Assembly (NCBI RefSeq): GCF_003202235.1 | Contig: NZ_MASU01000013.1 | Coordinates: forward strand, 620,001 to 684,000 | Direction: 5' to 3' | DNA from: Prauserella flavalba | GTDB taxonomy: Bacteria > Actinomycetota > Actinomycetes > Mycobacteriales > Pseudonocardiaceae | Length of the DNA: 64,000 nt | Shown: piece by piece, positions 33,696 through 43,281 of the stretch | How the letters are laid out: each line of letters starts with the position of its first letter | Position numbering within the stretch: position 1 is the stretch's first letter | Translations under genes and position numbers: made by a program | Notes under the pieces: generated by a model | Databases searched by the model: none | The model's input: only the letters and a program-made list of their open reading frames with translations | What the model was told of the DNA's origin: nothing

Positions 33696-34103
33696 ATGCT
33701 GTTCGGAGACGAGCACGTCCGCCGTTACGAGGAGACCGACGGGGAGGTCGGCCACGACTGGGAGAACGGCGCGCCGATCCTCATCCTGACGACCAAGGGC
33801 CGCAAAACCGGCAAGGAGCGCAAGTTCGCCCTGATCTACCAGGAGCACGAGGGCGACTACGTGATCGTCGCGTCCAAGGGCGGCGCCGACGAGCACCCCG
33901 GCTGGTACCACAACCTGGTGGCGAACCCCGAGGTGACGGTGCAGGTGAAGGCCGACAAGTTCGCGGCCAAGGCCCGGACGGCGAACGAGAGCGAGAAGGC
34001 CGCGCTGTGGCCGAAGATGGCGGCGGTGTGGCCCGCCTACGACGACTACCAGAAGAAGACGGATCGTGATATTCCCGTCGTAGTGCTGGAGCGTGTGGCC
34101 TGA
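33696..34103 (+). CDS. Deazaflavin-dependent nitroreductase-family protein (Ddn-like)
   Basis: This 135-aa split beta-barrel protein is of the F420-binding Ddn/DUF385 type: LILTTKGRKTGKERKFALIY, VIVASKGGADEHPGWYHNLV and ANPEVTVQV are the family blocks. Members reduce quinones or nitro compounds with F420H2. The exact substrate is unknown. A TAGGCT hexamer (33660-33665) gives a short leader with GAAGGGA before ATG 33696. Confidence 0.85.
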   Translation: MLFGDEHVRRYEETDGEVGHDWENGAPILILTTKGRKTGKERKFALIYQEHEGDYVIVASKGGADEHPGWYHNLVANPEVTVQVKADKFAAKARTANESEKAALWPKMAAVWPAYDDYQKKTDRDIPVVVLERVA

Positions 34104-34124
34104 ACCTCGACGAAGGAGCCGATC

Positions 34125-34298
34125 ATGGCGCAGCAGTCGACAGTCGACGTGGCCGGCCTGCTGGCGAAGCTGGCGGAGGCGGAGCACCAGGCCGAGCGCG
34201 GGGAGCTCAACCCGGCCGAGCTGCCGGGACTGGTGCGGGCGCAGCGGCTGGTGCGGGACTTCGCGGGCTGGCCGAAGGAAGTCGACTCCGACCGCTGA
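34125..34298 (+). CDS. Small hypothetical protein
   Basis: This 57-aa protein is predicted to be all helical and charged: VDVAGLLAKLAEAEHQAERG and ELPGLVRAQRLVRDFAG. The ATG has AAGGAG 7 nt upstream, 21 nt after the Ddn-like gene, and codon use is typical, so it looks real. It may be cotranscribed with its neighbours. Function is unknown. Confidence 0.55.
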   Translation: MAQQSTVDVAGLLAKLAEAEHQAERGELNPAELPGLVRAQRLVRDFAGWPKEVDSDR

Positions 34299-34357
34299 CG
34301 GCGCTGCGCCGGTTCCCGCGTACCGGCCGGGGCAGGTGGTTCGCGGTCGCGATCGAG

Positions 34358-35008
34358 GTGATCGCACCGTTCCTGGCGATGGGCACCCGCCTGCGGGTGA
34401 CCGGTGCTCACCACCTGCCCCGCGAGGGCGGCGTGCTCGTCGCGAGCAACCACCTGTCCAACGCCGACCCCATCATGGTCACCGTGGCGTGCCTGATGGG
34501 CGGGCGCGTGCCGAGGTTCTTCGCCAAGGCGGGCCTGTGGCGGGTGCCGGTGGTGCGCGCCGTGATGACGTCGGGCAGGCACATCCCCGTGCACCGCGGC
34601 AAGGCGAGCGCGCTCGAGGCCTACCGCGACACCGTCGACGCCGCGCTGGCCGGTGACTGTGTCGTGGTGTTCCCCGAGGGCGCCTTCAGCGACCGCGCCG
34701 ACGAGTGGCCCATGAAGGCCAAGACGGGCCTCGCCCGCGTGGCGCTCACCACCGGGACGCCCGTGGTCCCGCTCGCGTGCTGGGGCTCGCAGCACGTGCT
34801 GCCGCAGGGCGCCCGGTTGCCCCGCGTGCTGCCGAGGCGCAGGGTGGAGCTGTTGGCCGGGCCACCGGTGGACCTCTCGGACCTGCGGTCGGACAAACCC
34901 ACCGCGTCCCAGCTCAGGGAGGCGACCGAACGCATTATGACGGCGGTCACGTCGTTGCTGGCAGAGGTGCGCGGGGAGAGCCCGCCACCCGAGAACGTGA
35001 AGGCATAA
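34358..35008 (+). CDS. 1-acyl-glycerol-3-phosphate acyltransferase-like protein (PlsC)
   Basis: The protein carries the four acyltransferase blocks: NHLSNADP (catalytic H32-x4-D37), [19 protein letters not shown] and [13 protein letters not shown]. It would acylate lysophosphatidic acid or a related acceptor at the membrane. The first block is close to the N-terminus from GTG 34358. The frame is open and coding-like further upstream (reading [18 protein letters not shown]), so a non-standard CTG start at 34295, touching the stop of the small gene, is possible; no GTG or ATG exists there. The C-terminus lacks extra domains. Confidence 0.8.
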   Translation: MIAPFLAMGTRLRVTGAHHLPREGGVLVASNHLSNADPIMVTVACLMGGRVPRFFAKAGLWRVPVVRAVMTSGRHIPVHRGKASALEAYRDTVDAALAGDCVVVFPEGAFSDRADEWPMKAKTGLARVALTTGTPVVPLACWGSQHVLPQGARLPRVLPRRRVELLAGPPVDLSDLRSDKPTASQLREATERIMTAVTSLLAEVRGESPPPENVKA

Positions 35009-35016
35009 TCGCGACC

Positions 35017-36417
35017 ATGAGTGAACACTTCGACGTCGTGGTGCTGGGTGCTGGTCCCGGCGGGTACACCGCCGCGGTCCGCGCGGCACAGCTCGGCTAC
35101 GACACCGCCATCATCGAGGAGCGTTACTGGGGCGGGGTGTGCCTGAACGTCGGGTGCATTCCGTCGAAGGCGTTGCTGCGCAACGCCGAGCTGGCGCACC
35201 TGTTCACCACGGAGGCCCGCACCTTCGGCATCCAGGTGAACGGCGAGGTGTCGTTCGACTACCAGGCCGCGTACCAGCGCAGTCGCAAGGTCGCCGACGG
35301 CCGCGTCAAGGGCGTTCACTACCTGATGAAGAAGAACGCGATCACGCAGTTCGAGGGGCGTGGCACGTTCACCAGCGACAAGGCGATCGAGGTGCGTCGC
35401 GCCGACGGCGAGACCGAGACCGTGACGTTCGACCACTGCATCGTCGCGGCGGGTGCCACGCCGAAGCTGCTGCCCGGCACGTCGGTCAGCGACCGCGTGG
35501 TGACCTACGAGGAGCAGATCCTCTCGTCGGAGCTGCCGGAGAGCATCGTGATCGCGGGTGCGGGCGCGATCGGCGTCGAGTTCGCCTACGTGCTGCACAA
35601 CTACGGCGTGAAGGTCACGATCGTCGAGTTCCTCGACCGCATGGTGCCGCTGGAGGACGAGGAGGTGTCGGCCGAGCTGGCGCGGCGCTACCGCAGGCTG
35701 GGCATCGACGTCCTCACGTCCACGCGTGTGGAGTCCATCGAGGAGACCTCCGGCGGCGTGCGGGTCACGGTGTCGAAGGACGGCGAGCAGCAGGTGATCG
35801 AGGCCGGCAAGGTGCTGCAGGCCATGGGCTTCCAGCCCAATGTGGACGGTTATGGCCTCGAGAACACCGGGGTGCGGCTCACCGAGCGCGGCGCGATCGA
35901 CGTGGACGGCCGGTGCCGCACGAGCGTGCCGCACATCTTTGCAATCGGTGACGTGACGGCGAAGCTGATGCTTGCGCACGCCGCGGAGTCGATGGCGATC
36001 CTGGCGGCCGAGACCATCGCCGACGCGGAGACGATGGAGCTCGACTACCGGATGATCCCGAGGGCGACGTACTGCCAGCCGCAGATCGCAAGCTTCGGCC
36101 TCACGGAGGAGCAGGCGCGCTCGGAGGGCTACGACGTCCAGGTGGCGAAGTTCCCCTTCAGCGCCAACGGAAAGGCCCACGGCCTTGCCGACACGGTGGG
36201 CTTCGCCAAGATCATCAGCGACGGCAAGTACGGCGAGCTGCTGGGTGCCCACCTGATCGGCCCCGAGGTGACCGAGCTCCTGCCGGAGCTGACCCTGGCC
36301 CAGCAGTGGGACCTGACGGTGCACGAGGTGGCCCGCAACGTCCACGCGCACCCGACCCTCGGCGAAGCCGTGAAGGAAGCGATCCACGGCCTCGCCGGCC
36401 ACATGATCAACATGTGA
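35017..36417 (+). CDS. lpd: Dihydrolipoyl dehydrogenase
   Basis: This 466-aa FAD disulfide reductase reoxidises lipoyl groups of the 2-oxoacid dehydrogenase complexes; in mycobacteria the same enzyme also serves the peroxidase system. FAD site GAGPGGY, redox pair C42/C47 in [19 protein letters not shown] site [11 protein letters not shown], and C-terminal [12 protein letters not shown] with the catalytic His-Glu pair. It is very similar in pattern to mycobacterial Lpd. CATAAT (35004-35009) sits 7 nt before ATG 35017, overlapping the stop of the previous gene, and suggests a leaderless mRNA. Confidence 0.94.
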   Translation: MSEHFDVVVLGAGPGGYTAAVRAAQLGYDTAIIEERYWGGVCLNVGCIPSKALLRNAELAHLFTTEARTFGIQVNGEVSFDYQAAYQRSRKVADGRVKGVHYLMKKNAITQFEGRGTFTSDKAIEVRRADGETETVTFDHCIVAAGATPKLLPGTSVSDRVVTYEEQILSSELPESIVIAGAGAIGVEFAYVLHNYGVKVTIVEFLDRMVPLEDEEVSAELARRYRRLGIDVLTSTRVESIEETSGGVRVTVSKDGEQQVIEAGKVLQAMGFQPNVDGYGLENTGVRLTERGAIDVDGRCRTSVPHIFAIGDVTAKLMLAHAAESMAILAAETIADAETMELDYRMIPRATYCQPQIASFGLTEEQARSEGYDVQVAKFPFSANGKAHGLADTVGFAKIISDGKYGELLGAHLIGPEVTELLPELTLAQQWDLTVHEVARNVHAHPTLGEAVKEAIHGLAGHMINM

Positions 36418-36423
36418 CCGTTT

Positions 36424-36676
36424 CGCGAGTCGTGCGTTCCGGGTCGCGAGTCGCCCGCTCAGGACCGCGAGTCTTGCGTTCCCGACCGCGAGTCTTGCGT
36501 TCCGGACGCCGAGTTGTGCGTTCCCGCTGTCCGGCCGGACGGGATGGGTGGGTAAGGAGCCTCTCGCCTCGGCGGCGAGCGGCCGACTCGCCGTCCGGAA
36601 CGCACAACTCGCTGTCCTGAGTGCACAACTCGGCGTCCTGAGCGGGCGACTCGCGAGCGGGAACGCACGACTCGCG
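36424..36676. repeat. Array of 21-bp repeats in two opposite orientations
   Basis: Five contiguous 21-bp units (36424-36528; consensus CGCGAGTCNTGCGTTCCNGAC) are followed, after a 64-bp spacer, by four units in the opposite orientation (36593-36676; consensus GTCCTGAGNGCACAACTCGCG). The spacer has a partial unit (CCGACTCGCC). Because 21 is a multiple of 3, all frames give spurious heptapeptide-repeat ORFs. The array occupies the whole gap between convergent lpd and the MFS gene. A second array lies at 40088. Confidence 0.88.
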
Positions 36677-36696
36677 CGTGCGAGCGGGCCGGCGGG

Positions 36697-38016
36697 TCAG
36701 CCCAGGTCGCGCGAGCGGCCTTCCTTCGCGGCCAGGATCGCCACCAGGCACACAGCCAGCACCCCGACCCACACCGCGCCGAGCAGTGCCATACCGCCGC
36801 CGCCCGCCACGACGAGTCCCGCCGCGATCGCGGGGGTGAACCCCGCGCCGAGCGTCGACGCACCCTGGAAGCACAGCGACGCACCGGTGAACCGGATCCG
36901 CGTCGGGAACAGTTCCGCCAGGAACGCCGCGTACGGGCCGAAGACGATGCCCTGCAGCGCCTGCGCGCCCATCACCGCGACCGTGAACCCGAGCACCGAA
37001 CCGCTTTCCACGAGCAGCAGCAGGGGATACGCGAACGCCATCGCGCCGAGCACCCCGGTCACCATCACGGGCTTGCGGCCGAGGCGGTCGCACACGCGGG
37101 CGCTGACGATCGTCGTCACCAGCATGACCAGTGCCGCCGCCGCCTTCGAGTTCAGCACACCCGTCTTGTCGGCTCCGTTGGCTACGGCGACGTTGACCGC
37201 CCACACCGTCGCCATGCCGGCGAGGGTGAACATGCTGATGCCGGCGAGCAGCCCGACCACGACCTGCCTGCCGTGGCCGGTCAGCACCTCGACGATCGGC
37301 AGCCTGCGCTCCTTCGCCTCAGCCTCGAACCTCGTGAAGAGCGGGCTCTCCGTGACCTTCAGCCGGATGAACAGGCCGATCAGCACGAGCACCATGCTGA
37401 ACAGGAACGGGATCCGCCAGCCCCAGCGCAGGAAGTCGTCCTCGGGCAACAGCGTGCACAGTCCAACCGCGACCGTCGCGAGCAACGCACCCGCCGGGGC
37501 GCCCATGTTCGCGAAGCTCGCCGCGAACCCGCGCCTGCCGCCGGGCGCGTGTTCCAGCGCGATGGTCATCGCGCCGCCCCACTCGCCGCCGACCGCGAGC
37601 CCCTGCACGATCCGCAGGGTCACCAGCAGCACCGGCGCGGCGGCCCCGAGCTGCGACGTCGGCGGGAGGAGCCCGATCAACGTCGTCGCCAGGCCCATCG
37701 TCAGCATCGAGACCACGAGCACCTTCTTGCGGCCGAGCCGGTCGCCGAAGTGTCCGAAGAGGACGCCGCCGAGCGGGCGCGCCACGTAGCCCGCGGCGAG
37801 CGTGCCGAACGACGCGAACGCCGCCAGCCCCGGGCCGAGGCCGGTGAAGAACACGTGGTTGAACACCACGGCCGCGGCGGTGGCGTAGAGCAGGAAGTCG
37901 TAGTACTCCACGGCGCTGCCGAGGAAGCTGGACGCGAGGATCCGGCGCATGTGCCGGTTGTTCAGGCCCTCGGAAGCGGTGGTGGCCGGTGCCGTGCTCT
38001 CGGGAATGCCGCTCAT
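36697..38016 (-). CDS. MFS transporter, metabolite:H+ symporter (MHS) family
   Basis: This 439-aa polytopic protein has about twelve transmembrane helices. The MHS hallmarks are present: SSFLGSAVEYYDFLLY in helix 1, YVARPLGGVLFGHFGDRLGR in the 2-3 loop, GLAVGGEWGGA and LFPTRIRFTG. Relatives import shikimate, alpha-ketoglutarate, proline/betaine or other acids. ATG 38016 is downstream of GGAGGGC; GTG 38022 would overlap the stop of the gene before it. It follows the MBL-fold gene and is probably cotranscribed with it. Confidence 0.87.
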   Translation of the reverse strand: MSGIPESTAPATTASEGLNNRHMRRILASSFLGSAVEYYDFLLYATAAAVVFNHVFFTGLGPGLAAFASFGTLAAGYVARPLGGVLFGHFGDRLGRKKVLVVSMLTMGLATTLIGLLPPTSQLGAAAPVLLVTLRIVQGLAVGGEWGGAMTIALEHAPGGRRGFAASFANMGAPAGALLATVAVGLCTLLPEDDFLRWGWRIPFLFSMVLVLIGLFIRLKVTESPLFTRFEAEAKERRLPIVEVLTGHGRQVVVGLLAGISMFTLAGMATVWAVNVAVANGADKTGVLNSKAAAALVMLVTTIVSARVCDRLGRKPVMVTGVLGAMAFAYPLLLLVESGSVLGFTVAVMGAQALQGIVFGPYAAFLAELFPTRIRFTGASLCFQGASTLGAGFTPAIAAGLVVAGGGGMALLGAVWVGVLAVCLVAILAAKEGRSRDLG

Positions 38017-38018
38017 GG

Positions 38019-39068
38019 TCACGCCCTCCCCGCCACGGCACGCGCGAAGTCCAGCCGCTCCAGGTCGTCCGGCACCAGCACCGGACCCGAGAAGGTGCGC
38101 TCAGCGGCCCGCCACACCGAGGGCTCGGCGTCGCCGGGCACCAGGTGATGCAGCGCCAGCGCACCGGCGCCGGCCGCGGTCGCGATCTCGCCCGCCTGCT
38201 CTGGCGAGGTGTGGGACTTGCGGTGGTGTTCCATCGTCGCGCGTGCCGTCGCCGGGTTCTCGGCCCGGTACGCCCGCTCGACCCAGCCGAAGTCGATGGC
38301 CTCGTGCAGCAGGAGGTCGGTGCCCTCGGCCAGGCGCACGAGGTTGTCGCACGGCGCGGTGTCGCCGGAGATGGTCACCGAGCCCGCCTCGGTGTCGAAG
38401 CGGAAGGCGAACGCGGGCGCCACCGGAGGGTGCTCGACGAGCGTCGCCGTGACGGTGACCAGCTCGTCGCGGTAGATCTCGAACGGCTCCGTCCCGGCCG
38501 GGGTGGGGTTGTCGTTCGGGTGGTAGCCGGTGTGCGCGGGCACCCCGATGTCCTCGGCCGCGAAGAAGCGCAGCGGCGACGACCGCAGCGAGTCGAACAT
38601 GCGGTCGGTGAGGTCGGCGCCGTAGGCGCGCAGCAGCAGTGAGAACATCTCGGCCGTTCCCGGCGTCGGGCTGTCGGGGAAGAACGCGCGCGGCGTGACT
38701 CCGTTCGCGGCCGCCGACACCGGCGGCAGCATCCCGCGGTCGCCGGGGCCGAGGATCCGGATCGGCGGGCGTTCACCCTTGAGGATCATGAAGCCGAACA
38801 GGGCGAGGCTCGGCAGGTCCACTGTGTGGTCGGAGTGCAGGTGCGTCAGGAAGATCGCGCGCAGGCCACTGACCGGCAGGCCCGCCCGCCGCAGCTGCGT
38901 GCCGACGCCGTGCCCGCAGTCGACGAGGTACACCGCCTCTCCCACCACGACGGCCGTCGCGATTCCGGCCCGCCCCGGCCCGGCTCCCTCCGGCCACCAC
39001 CTCGGACCCCCGGCGGTGCCGAGCGTGACGACGTGCGGCGCGTGCGCGCCCCTGGCTGGTGACTGCAT
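38019..39068 (-). CDS. Metallo-beta-lactamase-fold hydrolase (RNase Z/arylsulfatase-like)
   Basis: This 349-aa MBL-fold protein has the dizinc motif THLHSDHTVDLP (H76, H78, D80, H81), a downstream ISGDTAPCDNLV aspartate and the C-terminal LALHHLVPGD histidine. The pattern with the HxHSDHTVD motif is that of the RNase Z/AtsA-like small-molecule hydrolases. Without further domains, hydrolysis of an ester, lactone or sulfate in the MFS transporter's substrate is plausible. ATG 39068 has GGAGG 8 nt upstream. It diverges from the LysR gene. Confidence 0.82.
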   Translation of the reverse strand: MQSPARGAHAPHVVTLGTAGGPRWWPEGAGPGRAGIATAVVVGEAVYLVDCGHGVGTQLRRAGLPVSGLRAIFLTHLHSDHTVDLPSLALFGFMILKGERPPIRILGPGDRGMLPPVSAAANGVTPRAFFPDSPTPGTAEMFSLLLRAYGADLTDRMFDSLRSSPLRFFAAEDIGVPAHTGYHPNDNPTPAGTEPFEIYRDELVTVTATLVEHPPVAPAFAFRFDTEAGSVTISGDTAPCDNLVRLAEGTDLLLHEAIDFGWVERAYRAENPATARATMEHHRKSHTSPEQAGEIATAAGAGALALHHLVPGDAEPSVWRAAERTFSGPVLVPDDLERLDFARAVAGRA

Positions 39069-39165
39069 CGATGGCCCTCCACGTTGAGAAAGTCCGGGCA
39101 AGTATGGAACCCTCGGCCAACCGCTGAAAACCAAAAAAAGATGCACAAGTTGTTCAGGGAAGCTG

Positions 39166-40083
39166 ATGAAGGAGTTCACTCTCCGGCAGTTGCAGTACTT
39201 CGTCGCGGTGGCCGACGAGGGCTCGATCAGCGCCGCCGCGCGCTCCCTGCACGTCTCGCCGGGTGCCGTGTCGCTCGCGGTGAGCGAGCTGGAGACGAGC
39301 CTCGGCGTGCAGCTGACGCTGCGCAGGCGCGCGATGGGGGTCACGCTCACGCGCGCGGGCCTGCTGGCGGCGGAGCAGGCCAGGGCCGTGCTGAGGGAGT
39401 CCGACGAGCTGCACAACATCAGCCAGGTCCTGCGCGGCGAGCTTTCCGGCACGCTGCGGATCGGGTGCTTCACCACCCTCTCGCCGTGGCTGCTGCCGCG
39501 CATCATCGCCCACTTCGCCCGACGGCACCCCGGCGTGCGGGTCGAGGTGCTGGAGACCTCGTCCGACGTGTTGCAGCAACGCCTGCAGGACGGGGACCTC
39601 GACGTCTGCCTGATGTACGCCCAGCACATCCGCACCCGGATCGACCACGAGGAGATCGTTCCGGTCCGGGTCCAGCTCGTACTGCCCGCCGACCACCGGC
39701 TCGCCGATCGCGACGAGGTGGCGTTCCGCGAGCTCGGCGACGAGCCCGCGGTGTTGCTCGCGCTGCGGCCGGTGCGTGACCTCGTGGAGGAGATCCTGCG
39801 CAAGACCGGCTTCAGGCCGAACGTGGCCTGGCGGATCGCGAACGTGGAGACCATCCGGTCGATGGTCGGGAGGGGGCTCGGCTACTCGGTGCTGATGGGC
39901 AGGCCCTTCGGCGACCGCACCTACGACGGTCTGCCCTTGGTGTACAAGCGGATCGCCGATGAGGTGCCCGACAACGCCGTGGTGCTCGCCCATCCACGCG
40001 GCAGCGTTCCCACGGCGAAGGTCCGCGCGCTCGCCGATTTCTGCCGCCGCGAGTTCGCCGAGGAGGGGCATCCCGTGCAGTGA
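39166..40083 (+). CDS. LysR-family transcriptional regulator
   Basis: This 305-aa protein has the LysR winged helix at the N-terminus (FTLRQLQYFVAVADEGSISA, AAARSLHVSPGAVSLAVSEL) and a periplasmic-binding-like effector domain (LSGTLRIGCFTTLSPWLLPR). It is transcribed divergently from the MBL-fold/MFS pair and most likely activates it in response to its substrate. The 97-bp intergenic region contains an A-rich stretch near 39130 but no clear T-N11-A site. The relatives act on aromatic or carboxylic-acid catabolism. Confidence 0.88.
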   Translation: MKEFTLRQLQYFVAVADEGSISAAARSLHVSPGAVSLAVSELETSLGVQLTLRRRAMGVTLTRAGLLAAEQARAVLRESDELHNISQVLRGELSGTLRIGCFTTLSPWLLPRIIAHFARRHPGVRVEVLETSSDVLQQRLQDGDLDVCLMYAQHIRTRIDHEEIVPVRVQLVLPADHRLADRDEVAFRELGDEPAVLLALRPVRDLVEEILRKTGFRPNVAWRIANVETIRSMVGRGLGYSVLMGRPFGDRTYDGLPLVYKRIADEVPDNAVVLAHPRGSVPTAKVRALADFCRREFAEEGHPVQ

Positions 40084-40087
40084 CGGT

Positions 40088-40171
40088 GCCCGGAACGCAC
40101 AACTTGTTGTCCTGAGTGCAAAATTCGGCGTCCTGAGCGCACGACTCGCGTGCGGGAGCGCACGACTCGCG
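40088..40171. repeat. Second array of 21-bp repeats (four units)
   Basis: Four contiguous 21-bp units at 40088, 40109, 40130 and 40151 match the right half of the array at 36593-36676, in the same orientation (GTCCTGAGCGCACGACTCGCG-like, first unit more diverged). It follows the LysR stop by 4 bp. The remaining 145 bp up to the next gene (40317) show no supportable gene. Confidence 0.85.
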
Positions 40172-40316
40172 CGCGGGCATAGCCAAAGCGGGCGCGCATG
40201 GTGCAGGCTGACTCTGGCATTCGGCGGATTCATCGCGGCGGCTGCTGGGGCGACAATCCTTATCCGGCGCTGGTGACCGGTCCCGGCCGGGCGACGACGT
40301 TCAAGGGGAGAACAGC

Positions 40317-41633
40317 ATGCATCGATCCCACCGCAGGGCCCTCGCCCGTCGCAGACGTGCGAACGCGAGAAGAGCCCGGGTGGCCTCGCTGGCTGCCGTG
40401 TCGTTGGCGTTCGTGCCGTTCGTGGGTGGTGGCGCCGGATCGCTGCCACTGGCGGGAACCGCGATGCAGGAACCGTTCGGCGCCACCGGCGAGCTACCCG
40501 CACAACGAGAACTCGGCCCGCAGATCCTCGCCGACGCCGGTGATCCGCTCGCGCTGGCCAGGGGCGGCGCTCCGCTGGGCGTGCCGGTTCCCGAGCTCGC
40601 GGACGGTACCGGTGCCTCGGGCGCGTCGGCCACGGGCTCGCTCGGCATCCCCGGCGCCGTGCTGAAGGCCTACTACGACGCCGAACGCGCACTCGCCTCG
40701 CTGAGCCCCGGCTGCAAGCTCGACTGGAGCCTGCTCGCCGCGATCGGACGGATCGAGTCAGGGCACGCGAGCGGCGGGCGTGTCGACGGGGACGGCCGCA
40801 CGCTCTCGCCGATCCTCGGTCCGCAGCTCAACGGAGCGGGTGCCTTCGCCGCGATCGCCGACACCGACGGCGGCGCACTCGACGGCGACGGCGTGTGGGA
40901 CCGGGCCGTGGGGCCCATGCAGTTCATTCCCGGCACGTGGTGGGCCTACGCCGCGGACGGCAACGGCGACGGGGTCGCCGATCCGCACAACGTGTTCGAC
41001 GCCACCGTCGCGGCAGGCAAGTACCTGTGCGCGGGCGGCGGCGACCTCAGCAACCCGCAGGACCGTGCGCGGGCGGTCTTCCGCTACAACCAGTCGGACT
41101 CCTATGTGCGCACGGTGCTGCTGTGGGCGAGCCTCTACGCGGGAGGCGTGACGCCGACGGCGAGCGCGTCCGGCCCGATCGTCCTCGCCGACGGCGGGCC
41201 GGTGGCGGGCTTCCAGGGCCCGCCGAGGGGGCGCAGCGCGCCGCCACCCCCGGCACCGAGCGTGCGGCCGGGACCCGCTCCCAGCACGCCGCCCGCCACC
41301 GGCGCCCCGCCGGCCACCGGCGGACCGGGCACGTCCACGCCCGACCGGCCGGACCAGCCCGAGCTGCCGGGCACGACCACGCCGCCGCCCGGCACGAGCG
41401 ACCCCACCACCCCGACGACACCGCCCACCACGCCGGACGACCCGGGCACGACCACGCCGCCGCCGACGTGTGAGCCCACGGAGCCGCCGGCCACGACGGA
41501 GCCCACGGAGCCCACGGCGACCGAGCCGACCGAGCCGCCTCCGGCGACGGAGCCGACCGAAACCGCCGAGCCGACGGAGACCACCGAGCCCACCGACACC
41601 ACGGAGCCGCCGCCACCGTCCTGCACGCCGTGA
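40317..41633 (+). CDS. Secreted lytic transglycosylase with Pro/Thr/Glu-rich tail
   Basis: This 438-aa exported protein has a basic N-terminus and one hydrophobic segment (ASLAAVSLAFVPFVGG). Residues of about 105-280 are a lytic murein transglycosylase-like domain: KLDWSLLAAIGRIESGHAS contains the catalytic glutamate, then AVGPMQFIPGTWWAYAADGN and AVFRYNQSDSYV. It would cleave peptidoglycan between MurNAc and GlcNAc. From about residue 305 to the end the protein is low complexity (repeats of TEP, TTP, PPA), a cell-wall-spanning or linker tail. ATG 40317 follows AAGGGGAG. Confidence 0.86.
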   Translation: MHRSHRRALARRRRANARRARVASLAAVSLAFVPFVGGGAGSLPLAGTAMQEPFGATGELPAQRELGPQILADAGDPLALARGGAPLGVPVPELADGTGASGASATGSLGIPGAVLKAYYDAERALASLSPGCKLDWSLLAAIGRIESGHASGGRVDGDGRTLSPILGPQLNGAGAFAAIADTDGGALDGDGVWDRAVGPMQFIPGTWWAYAADGNGDGVADPHNVFDATVAAGKYLCAGGGDLSNPQDRARAVFRYNQSDSYVRTVLLWASLYAGGVTPTASASGPIVLADGGPVAGFQGPPRGRSAPPPPAPSVRPGPAPSTPPATGAPPATGGPGTSTPDRPDQPELPGTTTPPPGTSDPTTPTTPPTTPDDPGTTTPPPTCEPTEPPATTEPTEPTATEPTEPPPATEPTETAEPTETTEPTDTTEPPPPSCTP

Positions 41634-41703
41634 CAGTGGCCCACGTCGCCGGTGGCGTGCCCCTCGCCGGACGCGGGGAGGCCGCCACCTAGGGTGCGGC
41701 GGC

Positions 41704-43224
41704 ATGGTGGGACAGGGGACGGCTCACGCGCCGCGCGCCGGAGCACCCGCCTCCGTTCCCGCCTTCGCGCGCGTGCCGGTGCTCGCCGTCGCGGGCGCCG
41801 CGATGGCCGTGCTGCTGGCGTTCAGTGGCCGCCACGGCTACCACGGCGACGAGCTGTACTTCATCGCCGCGGGCCGCCACCTCGATTGGGGCTACGCCGA
41901 CCAGCCACCGCTGCTGCCGCTGCTCGCGCTTCTCACCGACACGCTCTTTCCCAGCTCGGTGATGGGCTTCCGGCTGCCCGCGATCCTGCTCACCGGGCTC
42001 GGCGTGGTGATCGCCGCGCTCATCGCGCGGGAACTGGGCGGTGGCGCGCGGGCGCAGCTCATGGCGGCCGGTGCCTATGCGTGCTCGCCGTTCCTGCTCG
42101 CCGGTGCCGGGCACATCCTCGCCACGCACATGGTGGACGCGGTCCTGTGGACGGTGATCTGCTGGCTGGTGGTGCGGTGGGTGCGCGTGCGCGACGACCG
42201 GCTGTTGTTCGCCGCCGCGCTCGTCACCGCCGTGGACCTTCAGGTGAAGTTCCTGATCCCCGTGTTCTGGGTGCTGGTCACGGTGTCCGCGCTCGTGCTC
42301 GGGCCACGCGACCTGCCGCGCAGGCCGCTGCTGCTGGCAGGCGGTGTGCTCGCCGTGGTCGCGTGCGTGCCGACGCTGGCGTGGCAGGCGGCGCACGGCT
42401 GGCCGCAATTGGAGATGAACGCGATCGTCGCGAGCGAGGTCGCGTTCGCGGGCGGGCGCGCCACGTTCCTGCCGATGGCGCTGGAGCAGGCCGGGATCGG
42501 TGTCGGAGCGCTCGCGCTCGTGCTCGGCGTGTGGTGGCTGCTGCGTTCTCCGCGGCTGCGCCCGTACCGCTTCCTCGGTCCCGCGGTGCTCGGGGTCACG
42601 GCCGTCTTCTGGTTCACCGCGGGGCGGCCCTACTACGTCGGCGGGCTGTTCGCGCTGTGCTTCGCCGTCGCCGCCGTGGAGCTGGACCGCGTGCTCGTCC
42701 CGCGCTGGCGGCCCGTGGTGGTGCTCGCCTACGTGCTGTCGGCGGTGGTCGCGGTCAGCTGGTTGCCGGTCAGGCCGGTCTCGGACTACGCGGGCACGCC
42801 GTACAGCCCGATGAACATGGCGCTCGAGGAGTTCGGCTGGGAGGGCGTCGCGCGCAGCGTCGCCGCCGCGTACACGTCGCTGCCGCAGGGCGAGCAGGCC
42901 CGCACGACGGTGGTCACCGAGACCTACTGGCAGGCCGCGGCGATCGAGAAGTTCGCCCCTGAGCTGCCAGAGCCGCACAGCGGGAGCCGGGGCTACTGGT
43001 ACTTCGGCGCGCCTCCCGAGCACGCCGTGGACGCCGTGTTCGTCGGCTCGACGCGGCAACGGCTGCTCGGCTACTTCGCCGGCGTGCGCAGGGTCGGCGA
43101 GGTCGACAACGGCCACGACATCAACAACGTGACCCAGGGCGAGCCGATCTGGCTCTGCGAGGGCCGCGTGGCGCCGTGGCCGGAGTTGTGGCCTCGGTTC
43201 CGCCACATGTCTTTCACCTGGTAG
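41704..43224 (+). CDS. GT39-family-like membrane glycosyltransferase
   Basis: This 506-aa integral membrane protein has about ten transmembrane helices. An acidic DE motif occurs in the first extracytoplasmic loop (GYHGDELYFIAAGRHLDWGY, then ADQPPLLPLLA), characteristic of ArnT/PMT-type (GT39/GT83, GT-C fold) transferases that use polyprenyl-phosphate sugars. A soluble C-terminal domain (TVVTETYWQAAAIEKFAPEL) follows. It could glycosylate lipids, arabinogalactan or proteins. TAGGGT (41690-41695) is 8 nt before ATG 41704, consistent with a leaderless mRNA. Confidence 0.8.
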   Translation: MVGQGTAHAPRAGAPASVPAFARVPVLAVAGAAMAVLLAFSGRHGYHGDELYFIAAGRHLDWGYADQPPLLPLLALLTDTLFPSSVMGFRLPAILLTGLGVVIAALIARELGGGARAQLMAAGAYACSPFLLAGAGHILATHMVDAVLWTVICWLVVRWVRVRDDRLLFAAALVTAVDLQVKFLIPVFWVLVTVSALVLGPRDLPRRPLLLAGGVLAVVACVPTLAWQAAHGWPQLEMNAIVASEVAFAGGRATFLPMALEQAGIGVGALALVLGVWWLLRSPRLRPYRFLGPAVLGVTAVFWFTAGRPYYVGGLFALCFAVAAVELDRVLVPRWRPVVVLAYVLSAVVAVSWLPVRPVSDYAGTPYSPMNMALEEFGWEGVARSVAAAYTSLPQGEQARTTVVTETYWQAAAIEKFAPELPEPHSGSRGYWYFGAPPEHAVDAVFVGSTRQRLLGYFAGVRRVGEVDNGHDINNVTQGEPIWLCEGRVAPWPELWPRFRHMSFTW

Positions 43225-43281
43225 AGCCGCTTTTCTCCGGCGACTACGCGAAGTAGTTGTTCACAAGCCTGCAACTTCACC

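Noticed and set aside
36424-36676. Possible CRISPR array
   Set aside because: The 21-bp units are contiguous without spacers, are imperfect, occur in both orientations and no cas gene is near.
36548-37789. 413-aa plus-strand ORF starting in the repeat array
   Set aside because: Its start is a translation of the 21-bp repeats (heptads such as NAQLAVLSAQLGV) and the rest is antisense to the MFS transporter gene.
39069-39165. LysR binding site between the MBL-fold and LysR genes
   Set aside because: No convincing T-N11-A palindrome could be read; only an A-rich stretch is present.
40198-40665. Plus-strand ORF between the LysR and transglycosylase genes
   Set aside because: It runs out of frame into the transglycosylase gene and has no ribosome site or recognisable domain.
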